This document shows positions 8,413 to 18,200 of a DNA stretch of 64,000 nt, one piece after another. Below the pieces are notes generated by a model, which saw nothing but the letters and a program-made list of their open reading frames with translations, ran no database searches and was not told the DNA's origin. The DNA lies in the NCBI RefSeq assembly GCF_000166135.1, contig NC_014666.1, positions 6,014,001 through 6,078,000 on the forward strand, read 5' to 3'. This DNA comes from Pseudofrankia inefficax (GTDB lineage Bacteria; Actinomycetota; Actinomycetes; Frankiales; Frankiaceae). A program made the position numbers and the translations under genes. Position 1 is the stretch's first letter; each line of letters opens with the position of its first letter.

Positions 8413-11247
8413 CTGAGCCGCAAAGACGCTGACACGGTCCGGATCTCCGACGCGACCCGGTTCCGCGCGCCCGCCCCGAACCGCCCCGGCCGCTCCGACG
8501 ACGAGTCCGAGGGCGGCCGCGACGAGCGGCTGGACCCCGTGGACGGGCACCCCGGCGGCCGGGACGGCGAGGCCGAAGGCGAGGACCGGTTCGCCGGCCG
8601 CGCGACTGGCCCGGCCCGCGACGAGGGCGACCCGGCCGGGCCCGACCGGCGCGGCTCGGCTGGCCTGCGCGACCGCGCCGACGGCACCGGCCCCGGCCGG
8701 GCGGCCCGCGGCCCCGGCGACCGCGCGCGCCCCGGGTACGGCCCGGCGGCCCGCACCGGTCGCGACCAGCAGGAGGAACGCGCGCGCGAGGACCGTCCCG
8801 GCCGGCGGGCGCCAGGCTGGGACGGGGAGGAGCGGCGCGACCCGCGCCGCGACGCCATCGCCCGGCCAGGCGGCGGGCGCCGCGACGACGAGTGGCCACC
8901 CGCCCGCCGTCCCGACGGCGACCGGCGACCGGTGCGCTGGTCGGACGAGCCCGAGGGCGACGACGGATTCTCGCCGCCCACGACCCCGGTGCCCCGGGGC
9001 CCCCGCTCGCGTACCGGGCCGAGCGACCGGTCCGAGGTGATCGCTCGCCGGCCGGACCCGACGTTCACCCGGCGGCCGGTCGCCGCGCTACCGCCCGGTC
9101 GCGCGGCCGTTCCGCCCGCCCGCGGCGAGGCCGCGGCCGAGGCCCGGACCGGCGGCCTGGCGCTGCTCGACCCGAAGACGGCCCCCCCGGCCAGTTACGC
9201 GATCGGGCCAGGGGACGCGGACACCACCGGCACGTTCCTCGCGCCGATCGTGCACTCCCCCGGCCTCGACGGACTGCGCGCCCTCGCGGTTCTCGCGGTG
9301 ATCGCCTACCACGCCGGTATTCCGTGGGTGCGCGGCGGCCTGCTGGGCGTCGACACGTTCTTCGTGCTGTCCGGGTTCCTGATCACCGGACTGCTGGTGG
9401 CCGAGTACCGGGCGACCCGGCGCATCGACCTGAAGGACTTCTGGATCCGCCGGTTCCGACGGCTGCTGCCGGCGGTGCTGCTGCTGGTGCTCGCCGTGGC
9501 CGCGTACGCCCGCTGGCTGGCGGCGCCGAGCGACGTCCCCAAGATCCGCCTGGACATCCTGGCGACGCTGTTCTACGTGGCGAACTGGCGGTTCGCCCTG
9601 TCCGGCCAGAGCTACTTCGACCATTTCTCGGCGCCGTCGCCGCTGCTGCACACCTGGTCGCTGGCGGTCGAGGAGCAGTTCTACGTCCTCTGGCCGCTGA
9701 TCGTCTTCCTGCTGATGCGCCACAGCGCCCGCACCGCGGACAAGTGGAAGCAGCAACGGCGCAAGGCCCAGTCGGCGGCGCTGTCGGTGGCGGTGCTGGG
9801 CGCCGAGGCGAGCTCGCTGATCGGCCTGGCCCTGCTGCTCGCCGGCGTCGACGCGTCGAAGATCTACTACGGCACCGAGGTACGCGTCCAGGCGCTGCTG
9901 ACCGGCGCTGCGCTCGCCGTCTGGCGGGCGCAGCGCAAGGCCGGGTTCACCCCGCGGGGCAAGAAGGTCCTCGGCCACGCCGGCGGGTTGGCGCTGCTGG
10001 CCATGATCGCGCTGTGGGGGACGATCGACGGGCAGGCCCGCGGCCTGTACGCGGGCGGCTTCCTCGGCGTCGCCGTCATCGTGGGCGTGCTGGTCGCGGC
10101 GATCGTCGAGGTGCCGAACTCGCTGGTCGCGAAGGTGCTCTCGATCAAGCCGCTGACCTACATCGGCAAGATCTCCTACGGCCTCTACCTGTGGCACTGG
10201 CCGATCCTGCAGGTGCTCACCGCGTCGCGGACCGGGCTGCACGGGCCGGTCCTGCTGGCCGCCCGGATGGGGGCGACGGCCGCCTGCACGCTGCTGTCGT
10301 TCTACCTGCTCGAGAACCCGATCCGGCGCCGCCAGATCCGCTTCCCCAAGCCCAGGCTGACAGTGCCGGCGATCGTCACGGCCGTGGTGGCCGTCGCGGT
10401 GCTGGCGACCAGCACGACGGCGTCCACCGCCCGCAGCCCCGGCGACCTGGACAAGCTCGCGGCCCAGGTCGAGGGCAGCAACGGCACGGTCCCGACGGGC
10501 GCGGCGGGCGCCACCGACGAGCCCCCGCTGAAGATGCTGGTCGCCGGCGACTCACTGGCCACGACGCTGGTCGGCAGCCAGTTCACCACCGTCGCGGCGT
10601 CGATGAACGTGCAGGTCGCCGACGCGTCGATGCTCGGCTGCGGGGTCGCCCGGCTGCCGACCCGCAAGCTCAACGGCATCGCCGGGCCGACGACGACCGG
10701 CTGCGACCAGTGGCCGGCCCGCTTCACCACCCGGGTCAACCAGATCAACCCGGACGTCGCGGTGCTCCTCGTCGGCCGCTGGGAGGTCACCGACCAGCTG
10801 CTGAACGGGGTGTGGACGCACGTCGGCGAGCCGAAGTTCGACACCTACCTGGCCGGGCAGCTCGATCTGGCGATCACCACGCTGTCCGCGCGGGGCGCCA
10901 AGGTGGTCCTGTTCACCACCCCGGCGGTCGCGGCCCGCGAGGGACCGGACGGGACGCAGTTCCCGGAGACCAAGTCCGAACGAGTGGCGCAGTTCAACAA
11001 GCTGTTGCGGGAGGCCGCCGGCCGTCATCCAGGGATCGCGAGCATCGCGGATCTCAACGCGGTACTCACGCCGGGCAACCAGTTCACGGACCACATCAAC
11101 GGGATCCTCACCCGGGACGACGGCGTGCACATTACCGCCGCGGGTGGACGCATCGTGGGCCAGGCGTTGCTGCCGGCGATTGTTAAGCTGGTTGGTCCGA
11201 CACGCACGGATCGTACTCCCGTGGTGACAGCCACATCCCCCGGCTGA
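8413..11247 (+). CDS. OatA-like acyltransferase with C-terminal SGNH domain
   Basis: A protein of about 944 residues in three parts. First, about 260 residues of very charged Arg/Asp/Gly/Pro-rich sequence, presumably cytosolic and disordered. Second, an Acyl_transf_3 membrane domain (about 280-650) with GLDGLRALAVLAVIAYHAG, DTFFVLSGFLITGLL and LHTWSLAVEEQFYVLWP. Third, an extracellular SGNH/GDSL domain (about 715-925) with nucleophile motif MLVAGDSLATT and catalytic DGVHIT (Asp-x-x-His). The layout matches peptidoglycan or polysaccharide O-acetyltransferases such as OatA: the membrane domain exports the acetyl group and the SGNH domain transfers it. The start is unsettled. A strong GGAGGAGG at 8399-8406 is well spaced only from a CTG at 8413; a TTG at 8263 is the next upstream option but lacks a site. 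It is divergent from the GT39 gene. Confidence 0.85.
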   Translation: MSRKDADTVRISDATRFRAPAPNRPGRSDDESEGGRDERLDPVDGHPGGRDGEAEGEDRFAGRATGPARDEGDPAGPDRRGSAGLRDRADGTGPGRAARGPGDRARPGYGPAARTGRDQQEERAREDRPGRRAPGWDGEERRDPRRDAIARPGGGRRDDEWPPARRPDGDRRPVRWSDEPEGDDGFSPPTTPVPRGPRSRTGPSDRSEVIARRPDPTFTRRPVAALPPGRAAVPPARGEAAAEARTGGLALLDPKTAPPASYAIGPGDADTTGTFLAPIVHSPGLDGLRALAVLAVIAYHAGIPWVRGGLLGVDTFFVLSGFLITGLLVAEYRATRRIDLKDFWIRRFRRLLPAVLLLVLAVAAYARWLAAPSDVPKIRLDILATLFYVANWRFALSGQSYFDHFSAPSPLLHTWSLAVEEQFYVLWPLIVFLLMRHSARTADKWKQQRRKAQSAALSVAVLGAEASSLIGLALLLAGVDASKIYYGTEVRVQALLTGAALAVWRAQRKAGFTPRGKKVLGHAGGLALLAMIALWGTIDGQARGLYAGGFLGVAVIVGVLVAAIVEVPNSLVAKVLSIKPLTYIGKISYGLYLWHWPILQVLTASRTGLHGPVLLAARMGATAACTLLSFYLLENPIRRRQIRFPKPRLTVPAIVTAVVAVAVLATSTTASTARSPGDLDKLAAQVEGSNGTVPTGAAGATDEPPLKMLVAGDSLATTLVGSQFTTVAASMNVQVADASMLGCGVARLPTRKLNGIAGPTTTGCDQWPARFTTRVNQINPDVAVLLVGRWEVTDQLLNGVWTHVGEPKFDTYLAGQLDLAITTLSARGAKVVLFTTPAVAAREGPDGTQFPETKSERVAQFNKLLREAAGRHPGIASIADLNAVLTPGNQFTDHINGILTRDDGVHITAAGGRIVGQALLPAIVKLVGPTRTDRTPVVTATSPG

Positions 11248-11313
11248 CCTGCATGCTTTACCGAGCGCTAATCTCACGACCGGCGGCATGCCGACTCAGA
11301 CAGGAGAGTGATC

Positions 11314-12315
11314 GTGCCTCGCGCGCTCATCACGGGGATCACCGGTCAGGACGGCCTGTACCTGGGCGAGCTGCTCACGACGAAGGGTTATGAGGTCTTT
11401 GGCCTGGTCCGAGGCCAGTCGAACCCGAAGGTCGCCACGGTCGAGCGGATCATTCCCGGTGTCGAGCTGCTCGAGGGCGACCTGACCGACCTGTCCTCAC
11501 TGATCAGCGCGGTGGAGATCTCCCAGCCCGACGAGGTGTACAACCTCGGCGCCATCTCGTTCGTCGGACTCTCCTGGAAACAGGCCGAGCTGACCGGCGA
11601 GACGACGGGGATGGGTGTGTTGCGAATCCTCGAGGCGCTGCGGATCACGGCCGGCGCCGATGTCTCCCGGATGCGGTTCTACCAGGCCTCTTCGTCCGAG
11701 ATGTTCGGGAAGGTCCGGGAGACGCCGCAACGCGAGACCACACCCTTTCACCCGCGTTCGCCCTATGGCGTCGCAAAGTGTTTCGGGCATTACCTGACGG
11801 TCAACTACCGCGAGTCGTACGGGATGTTCGCCTGCTCCGGCATGCTGTTCAACCATGAGTCGCCGCGGCGCGGAATCGAGTTCGTCACCAGGAAGGTCAC
11901 CAAGGGCGTCGCCCGGATCGCGCTGGGCCTGCAGGACTCGATCACCCTGGGAAACCTCGAGTCCCGCCGGGACTGGGGCTTCGCCGGTGACTACGTCGAG
12001 GCGATGTGGCGGATGCTGCAGCAGGACTCCCCCGACGACTACGTGGTCGCCACCGGTGAGACCCACTCGATCCGCGAGCTGTTGGACGCGTCCTTCGCCC
12101 GGGTCGGGATCGCCGACTGGACGCCGTACGTCAAGCAGGACCCGCGCTTCTTCCGGCCGGCCGAGGTCGACCTCCTGGTCGGCGACCCGTCGAAGGCGAT
12201 GGGCCAGCTGGGCTGGAAGCCCACCGTCACCTTCACGGACCTGGTCGACATGATGGTCGACGCGGATCTCGCGGTGGAGCGGGAGACCGCGGGGCAGGCG
12301 CTGACGGTTCGGTGA
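11314..12315 (+). CDS. gmd: GDP-mannose 4,6-dehydratase
   Basis: A 333-residue extended short-chain dehydrogenase that converts GDP-D-mannose to GDP-4-keto-6-deoxy-D-mannose, precursor of fucose, rhamnose and related deoxy sugars. It has the N-terminal NADP site [11 protein letters not shown], the catalytic serine region QASSSEMFG, the SPYGVAK Tyr-x-x-x-Lys pair, and the family sequence [10 protein letters not shown]. Length is usual for Gmd. GTG 11314 is preferred: AGGAG at 11302-11306 is 7 nt upstream, whereas the GTG at 11308 almost touches it. No reductase (fucose or rhamnose synthase) lies in the window, so the final sugar is undetermined. Its stop overlaps the next start (GTGA), suggesting coupled translation. 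Confidence 0.93.
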   Translation: MPRALITGITGQDGLYLGELLTTKGYEVFGLVRGQSNPKVATVERIIPGVELLEGDLTDLSSLISAVEISQPDEVYNLGAISFVGLSWKQAELTGETTGMGVLRILEALRITAGADVSRMRFYQASSSEMFGKVRETPQRETTPFHPRSPYGVAKCFGHYLTVNYRESYGMFACSGMLFNHESPRRGIEFVTRKVTKGVARIALGLQDSITLGNLESRRDWGFAGDYVEAMWRMLQQDSPDDYVVATGETHSIRELLDASFARVGIADWTPYVKQDPRFFRPAEVDLLVGDPSKAMGQLGWKPTVTFTDLVDMMVDADLAVERETAGQALTVR

Positions 12316-13895
12316 CCGGTCCACCGCTGCGGCCCGGCGGGCGAGCCGCGCGCCGGGCCGACCGCCTTCCGCCGTCGGCCCGTGACCCGTCGACGGCCTA
12401 CCGCGCGCCGCTCACCCGAGCTCGCCCCGCCGCGGTCGGTTCCGCCCATGCCCCTGCGAACGCCGCCGCGGACGTCCCCGTGACTGCCTCCGGGGCGCGA
12501 ACGACCACGCTGCGTAACAGTAGCAGCATGCCACGGCGACAGGGTGCCACCGACGACGTGCCGCCGGCGTCCCGGCTGCGTGGCGCGCTGCGCGGCGCGA
12601 CCCCGCTGGCGCTGGCCGGGATGCTGGCGAACGTCGCGAACCTCGGCGTCACCCTCGTGATCGCCCGGGCGATGAGCACCCGTTCGTACGGGGCCACCGC
12701 CGTGCTCTTCGCGCTTTTCATGGTCGTGTCCATGCCGGGCAGCGCGCTGCTCGTCGGGGTGGTCCGCAGGGTCACGACCTGGACCAGGACCGGCCGGGCC
12801 GACCTCGTCGTCGGCTGGGCGGCGCGGGTGCGTTCGGCCGGTCTGCGGACGGTGGTCGTCGTCGCCCTGCTCGCGCTCGCGGTGCGCGGGCCGCTCGCCC
12901 ACGAGCTCTCGCTGCCCGGACCGGGCGGGGTCGCGCAGACGCTGACCGCCGGCGCGGCCTGGTGCCTGCTGTGCGTCGACCGGGGCCTGCTGCAGGCCAC
13001 TCGCCGCTACCGGGAGCTGGCCTCGAACCTGCTGGTCGACGCCGCGGTCAAGGGGGCCGCGACGGTGGGTCTCGTGCTCGCGGGGCTGGGCCAGGCCGGC
13101 GCGGCGACCGCCGTGCTGTGTGGCGTGCTGGCCGCCCTCGTCCACGCCCGCCTCGCGCTGCGCCGGCTGGCGCCGGACGCCTCGTGCTCACCGGCCGCGC
13201 TGACCGCAGACCCGGCCCCGGCAGCCGGGGCCGGCCCGGCGGCGGCCCGGGAGCGGCGGCTGGCCGTCGAGCTGGGGGCCGCGCTGGCGGCGCTGGGGTT
13301 CCTGGCGCTGCTGCAGAACATCGACGTGCTGATCCAGGGCCGGCTCGCGCCGGCCGAGTCGGGCCAGTACGCCGCGGTCTCCGTGACCAGCAAGGTCCTG
13401 ATGTTCGGGGCCGTCGTGCTGGCCGGTTTCCTGTTGCCCGAGGCGGCCGACCGGCGCCACCTCGGCGAGCACGCCCTGCACCAGCTCGGCGCGACGCTCG
13501 CGATCCTCGTGGCGCCCGCGTCCGTGCTCCTGGTGGTCGCGACCGCCGCGCCCGCCACCCTGCTGTCCCTGGCCTTCGGGCCTCGATTCACCGACGCGTC
13601 CGGCGCCCTCCTCCCGCTGGCCGGAGCGATGACCTGTCTCGGAGCAACTGTGCTGTTCACCCACTACCTGCTGGCCCTGGGCTCGCGCGCCGTGCTGGTC
13701 GCGCTCGGGATCACGGCCACGGCCGCCGCTGGGCTGATCACCCTGGCCGGTGGATCTCCGGTCGCCACCGCGCGGATGGACCTCGCGGTCCAGGCCGTGC
13801 TCGCCGTGGTCACCGGGCTGCTCGTCGTCGGCGCGGCCCGCCGCACGACCGCCGCCGCGGCCGCCGGCGCGCCCGCCACGGAGGTGACCGCATGA
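12312..13895 (+). CDS. Polysaccharide flippase (MOP superfamily)
   Basis: A membrane protein of 527 residues if it starts at GTG 12312, or 455 from ATG 12528. From about residue 85 there are some 12-14 hydrophobic helices in the pattern of Wzx/MurJ-like MOP exporters, beginning with [22 protein letters not shown]. Such proteins move lipid-linked sugar units across the membrane. The GTGA overlap with gmd favours the upstream start. However, the first 72 residues are low-complexity Pro/Ala/Arg and are not part of the family, so the shorter form is also possible. The 3' end overlaps the GT4 gene by ATGA. The substrate is inferred from context to be the glycan of this cluster. Confidence 0.75.
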   Translation: MTGPPLRPGGRAARRADRLPPSARDPSTAYRAPLTRARPAAVGSAHAPANAAADVPVTASGARTTTLRNSSSMPRRQGATDDVPPASRLRGALRGATPLALAGMLANVANLGVTLVIARAMSTRSYGATAVLFALFMVVSMPGSALLVGVVRRVTTWTRTGRADLVVGWAARVRSAGLRTVVVVALLALAVRGPLAHELSLPGPGGVAQTLTAGAAWCLLCVDRGLLQATRRYRELASNLLVDAAVKGAATVGLVLAGLGQAGAATAVLCGVLAALVHARLALRRLAPDASCSPAALTADPAPAAGAGPAAARERRLAVELGAALAALGFLALLQNIDVLIQGRLAPAESGQYAAVSVTSKVLMFGAVVLAGFLLPEAADRRHLGEHALHQLGATLAILVAPASVLLVVATAAPATLLSLAFGPRFTDASGALLPLAGAMTCLGATVLFTHYLLALGSRAVLVALGITATAAAGLITLAGGSPVATARMDLAVQAVLAVVTGLLVVGAARRTTAAAAAGAPATEVTA

Positions 13896-15214
13896 GCCAG
13901 GCCTTCCAGCTGGGAGCGGATTCGGCCGGATCCGCTGAAACGGGCGACGCGCAGCAGATCCAGGGCGCCAGCGGCGCGATCGGCCTCGCCGAGACGCCCC
14001 GCGCCGCGCGGATCGAGGTGCGGGAGCCGACGCTCGAGGAGCTGGTCGAGCGTTCGGGGCTGCGCCGGGTGCACATGCTCGCCTGGCGGGACCTGGACGA
14101 CCCCGAGGCCGGCGGCTCCGAGCTGCACGCCGACAAGGTCGCCGCCGCCTGGGCCGCGGCTGGCGTGGACGTCAGCATGCGCACCGCGCACGCCCCGGGC
14201 CACCTGCCGCAGGCGACCCGCAACGGCTACTCGGTGGTCCGCAAGGCCGGCCGGTACGCCGTGTTCCCGCGCTCCGCGATGTCCGGCGCGCTCGGCCACG
14301 GCGGCCCCTGGGACGGCCTGGTCGAGATCTGGAACGGCATGCCGTTCTTCTCGCCGGTCTGGGCACCGTGCCCGCGGGTCGTGTTCCTGCACCACGTCCA
14401 CGGCGAGATGTGGCGGATGGTGCTCAAGCCGCCGCTGTCCCAGGTCGGCGAGGCGCTGGAGAGCACGATCGCGCCGCCGTTCTACCGGCGGACCAGGGTG
14501 CTGACCCTGTCCGAGTCGTCGCGCCGCGAGATCATCGAGATGCTGCGGCTACCACCGGCGAACATCTCGGTGATCCCGCCGGGCATCGACGAGCACTACG
14601 CCCCGCTGGGCGAGCGCTCGCCGCACCCGATGGTGCTGGCCGTCGGCCGGCTCGTCCCGGTGAAGCGGTTCGACGTCCTCATCGACGCCCTGATCCGGCT
14701 GCGCCAGCAGCACCCGACGCTGGAAGCCGTCATCGTCGGCGAGGGCTACGAGCGCCCGGCGCTGGAGGCGCGGATCCGGGCCGCCGGCGCGACCGAGTGG
14801 CTGAAGCTGCCGGGCCGGGTCGACGACGAGGGGCTGCTGGCGTACTACCGCCAGGCCTGGGTGCTGACCAGCGCGTCCGCGCGCGAGGGCTGGGGCATGA
14901 CGATCACCGAGGCGGCCGCCTGCGGCACGCCGTCGGTCGTGTCGAACATCGCCGGGCACACCGACGCCGTCGCCGACGGGCTGTCCGGGCTGCTCGTCGA
15001 GCCGAACGAGCTGGCCGATGCGCTCGGCCGGGTCATCGGCGACCAGGGCCTGCGCGACCGGCTCACCGCCGGCGCGCTCGCCCACGCCGCCACGTTCACC
15101 TGGGCGAACACCGCCCGGCGGACGTTCGCCGCGCTGGCCCAGGAGGCGGCGAAGCACCGCCGCCGTTCCCCGCGCCCCGGTGGCCTGGACCGGCTGCACG
15201 GGCCGCTGCGGTGA
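13892..15214 (+). CDS. GT4-family glycosyltransferase
   Basis: A 440-residue GT-B fold retaining glycosyltransferase (GT4). The N-terminal domain includes GGSELHADKVAAAWAAAGV, typical of the acceptor side. The C-terminal nucleotide-sugar domain shows VLAVGRLVPVKRFDVLI, VIVGEGYERPALEARI and the EX7E region SAREGWGMTITEAAACGTP. The enzyme is predicted to be cytosolic or membrane-associated and to add one sugar to a lipid-linked intermediate. The start is clear: ATG 13892 follows GGAGGTG and overlaps the flippase stop as ATGA. It overlaps the next gene by GTGA. The donor could be a GDP-sugar made through Gmd, but this is inference. Confidence 0.88.
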   Translation: MSQAFQLGADSAGSAETGDAQQIQGASGAIGLAETPRAARIEVREPTLEELVERSGLRRVHMLAWRDLDDPEAGGSELHADKVAAAWAAAGVDVSMRTAHAPGHLPQATRNGYSVVRKAGRYAVFPRSAMSGALGHGGPWDGLVEIWNGMPFFSPVWAPCPRVVFLHHVHGEMWRMVLKPPLSQVGEALESTIAPPFYRRTRVLTLSESSRREIIEMLRLPPANISVIPPGIDEHYAPLGERSPHPMVLAVGRLVPVKRFDVLIDALIRLRQQHPTLEAVIVGEGYERPALEARIRAAGATEWLKLPGRVDDEGLLAYYRQAWVLTSASAREGWGMTITEAAACGTPSVVSNIAGHTDAVADGLSGLLVEPNELADALGRVIGDQGLRDRLTAGALAHAATFTWANTARRTFAALAQEAAKHRRRSPRPGGLDRLHGPLR

Positions 15215-18200
15215 CCCTGACGACCCACGGCCCGACCGGGCCCAACGGCTCGGGCACCGCGACGCTGCCGGCCGACCACCCCGCCGAGGAGACGCCGGAC
15301 GCCGCCGCCGCGGACGGCGGGGCGCCGCGGCGCCGGTGGCGGCTGTGGCGGCCGAGCTGGGCCGCGCTGGTGCTCGCGGCGGTCGCCTACCTGCCGCTGC
15401 TGCGCACCTCGCCCGGCGAGATCGGCGCCGACACCAAGGCGTACCTCTACCTCGACCCGGGCCGGCTGCTGAGCCGGGCGGTGTCGATGTGGGACCCCGA
15501 CGTCGGCATGGGCACGGTCACCCACCAGAACATCGGCTACCTGTTCCCGCAGGGCCTCTGGTACTTCGTGCTGCACGAACTCGGCTTCCCGATGTGGGTC
15601 GCGCAGCGGCTGTGGACCGGCAGCATCCTGTTCGCCGCGGGCGTGGGCGTGCTGTTCCTGCTGCGCTCGTTCGGCTGGCGGGACCGCTACTCGATCGTCG
15701 CGGCGTTCGGCTACATGCTCACGCCGTACTCGCTGGAGTACGAGGCGCGGATCTCGGCGATCCTGCTGCCCTACGCCGGCCTCGGCTGGTTCATCGGCAT
15801 CACCGTGCGCGGCCTGCGCGAGGCCGAGCAGGGCAAGGGCAGCTGGCGCGGCGCCGAGGCGTGGCGCTGGCCCGCGGCCTTCGCCCTGGTCGTGACCGCG
15901 GTCGGCAGCATCAACGCCTCCAGCCTCATCCTGATCATGCTGGCGCCGGTGCTGTGGGTGCCGTTCGCGATCTGGGGTACCCGCGAGGCCACGCTGCGCG
16001 CCGCGATGGGGATGATCACCCGGGCGGTGATCCTCACCTTCCTGGTCAACCTCTGGTGGATCTCCGGTCTTTACACCCAGGCCGGCTACGGCCTGAACGT
16101 GCTGGCGTTCACCGAGACGGTCCAGACGGTGGCCAGCAGCTCGCAGGCCTCCGAGGTGCTGCGCGGGCTGGGGAACTGGTTCTTCTACGGCCAGGACGCG
16201 CTCGGCCCGTGGATCAGCCCCGCGTTGAGCTACACCCAGTCGCTCTGGCTGCTGGTCGTCAGCTTCCTGGTGCCGCTGATGGGCCTGTTCGCCGCGACGG
16301 TGATCAAATGGGGCCAGCGGGCGTACTTCGTCGCTCTCGTCGTGCTGGGCACCACGGTCTCGGTCGGCGTGTACCCGTACACCCATCCGTCGCCACTCGG
16401 CTACCTGTTCAAGACCTTCGCCGAGGACTCGACGGCCGGCCTCGCGCTGCGGTCGCTGCCCCGCGCGGCACCGCTGGTCGTGCTGGGCCTGGCCGTCATG
16501 CTCGCGGGAGCGCTCGGCGCGTGGACCGAGCGCCGGGTGGCCCGGGCCGCCGACGCCGACGCGGCGGCGGCCCGGGGCCAGACGCTGGCTCCCAACCGGA
16601 TCGGCGGTCGCCACAGCGGCGGGCAGCGCCGGCGCCAGCTCGTCTTCAAGCCTCGGCCGGGCGCCCTGCTGCCGACGGCGGTCACCCTGGTCGTGCTCGC
16701 GCTGCTGGCGATCGACCTGGCCCCGTTGTTCCGCGGCCAGCTCATGGAGCAGAGCCTGACCCGGCCGGAGAACGTCCCCGACTACGAGGTCGCGCTCGCG
16801 AACGCGCTCGGCGCGAAGGGGAACGCCACCCGCGTCCTGGAGCTGCCCGGCGCCGACTTCGCCCACTACCGCTGGGGCACCACGCTCGACACGGTCACCA
16901 CCGGGCTGACCGACCGCCCGACCGTCCAGCGCGAGCTGATCCCCTACGGCGAGGCCGGCAGCGTCGACCTGATCCGCTCGCTGGACCGCCGGCTGCAGGA
17001 GGGCGTCTTCGAGACGGCGTCCATCAACGACATCGCCAAGCTGATGGGCGTCGGCGACGTCGTGCTGCGCAACAACAACGCCTACGAGGAGTTCCGCGGG
17101 CCCCGGCCGCGCGCCGACTGGCAGCTGTTCACGTCGCCGATCCCGAACGGCCTGGGCAAGCCGACGACCTACGGGCCGCCGGTGTCCGAGGACACGAAGA
17201 TCCCGTACGTCGACGAGATCGCGCTCGGCACCGACCCGACCGTGCCGGAGCCGCCGCAGCTCGCGGACTTCCCGGTCACCGACCCGACCCCGATCGTGCG
17301 CACCGCGACCACGCAGGGCCCGCTGCTCGTCAGCGGCAACGGCGAGGCGCTGGTCGACGCGGCCGCGACCGGGCTGCTCGACCCGGTCGTCGACAACAAC
17401 CGGGCCGTCCTCTACACGGCGGCGCTGGCCAAGGACCCGGCCGGCCTCAAGCAGGCCCTGGACGACGGCGCCGAGCTGCTCGTCAGCGACTCCGACCAGC
17501 TGCGCGCCGAGCGCTGGACCGGCATCCGGGAGAACTTCGGCTACGTCGAGCAGCCGGGCATCGGCCCGCTGAAGAAGGACCCGAACGACAACCGGCTGCC
17601 GCTGTTCCCGGACCAGACCACCGCCGACCAGACCATCGAGGTGCTGACCGCCCCGGGCCAGACACCCCAGGTCGCCTCGGTCACCGCGTCCAGCTACGGC
17701 AACACGTTCGCCTACGGCCCGGCCGACCGCCCGGTGCACGGCATCGACGGCGACCTGACCACCGCCTGGCGGGTGGGCGCCTTCACCGATCCGGCCGGTG
17801 AGCGCTGGCAGACGACGCTCGCGGCGCCCACCACCACCGACCACGTCACGCTCACCCAGCCGCTGACGGGGCCGCGCAACCGGTGGATCACCAAGGCGAC
17901 GCTGACGTTCGACGGCGGCTCGCCGGTGACCGTGGACCTCGGCGACGTCTCCCGGACGTCGGCGGGCCAGGTCGTGACCTTCCCGTCCCGGACGTTCACG
18001 ACCCTGACGATCCGGATCGACGCGACGAACTACGGCCGGCTCCCGAACTACAACGGCCTGTCCGCCGTCGGCCTGGCCGACGTGAAGATCCCGATGGCGA
18101 ATGGCCAGCCGGCCGTCGCGCAGGACCTGCTGCGGATGCCGACCGACCTGCTCTCCACCGCTGGCGCCGACTCGCTGGACCACCAGCTGGTGCTGACGAT

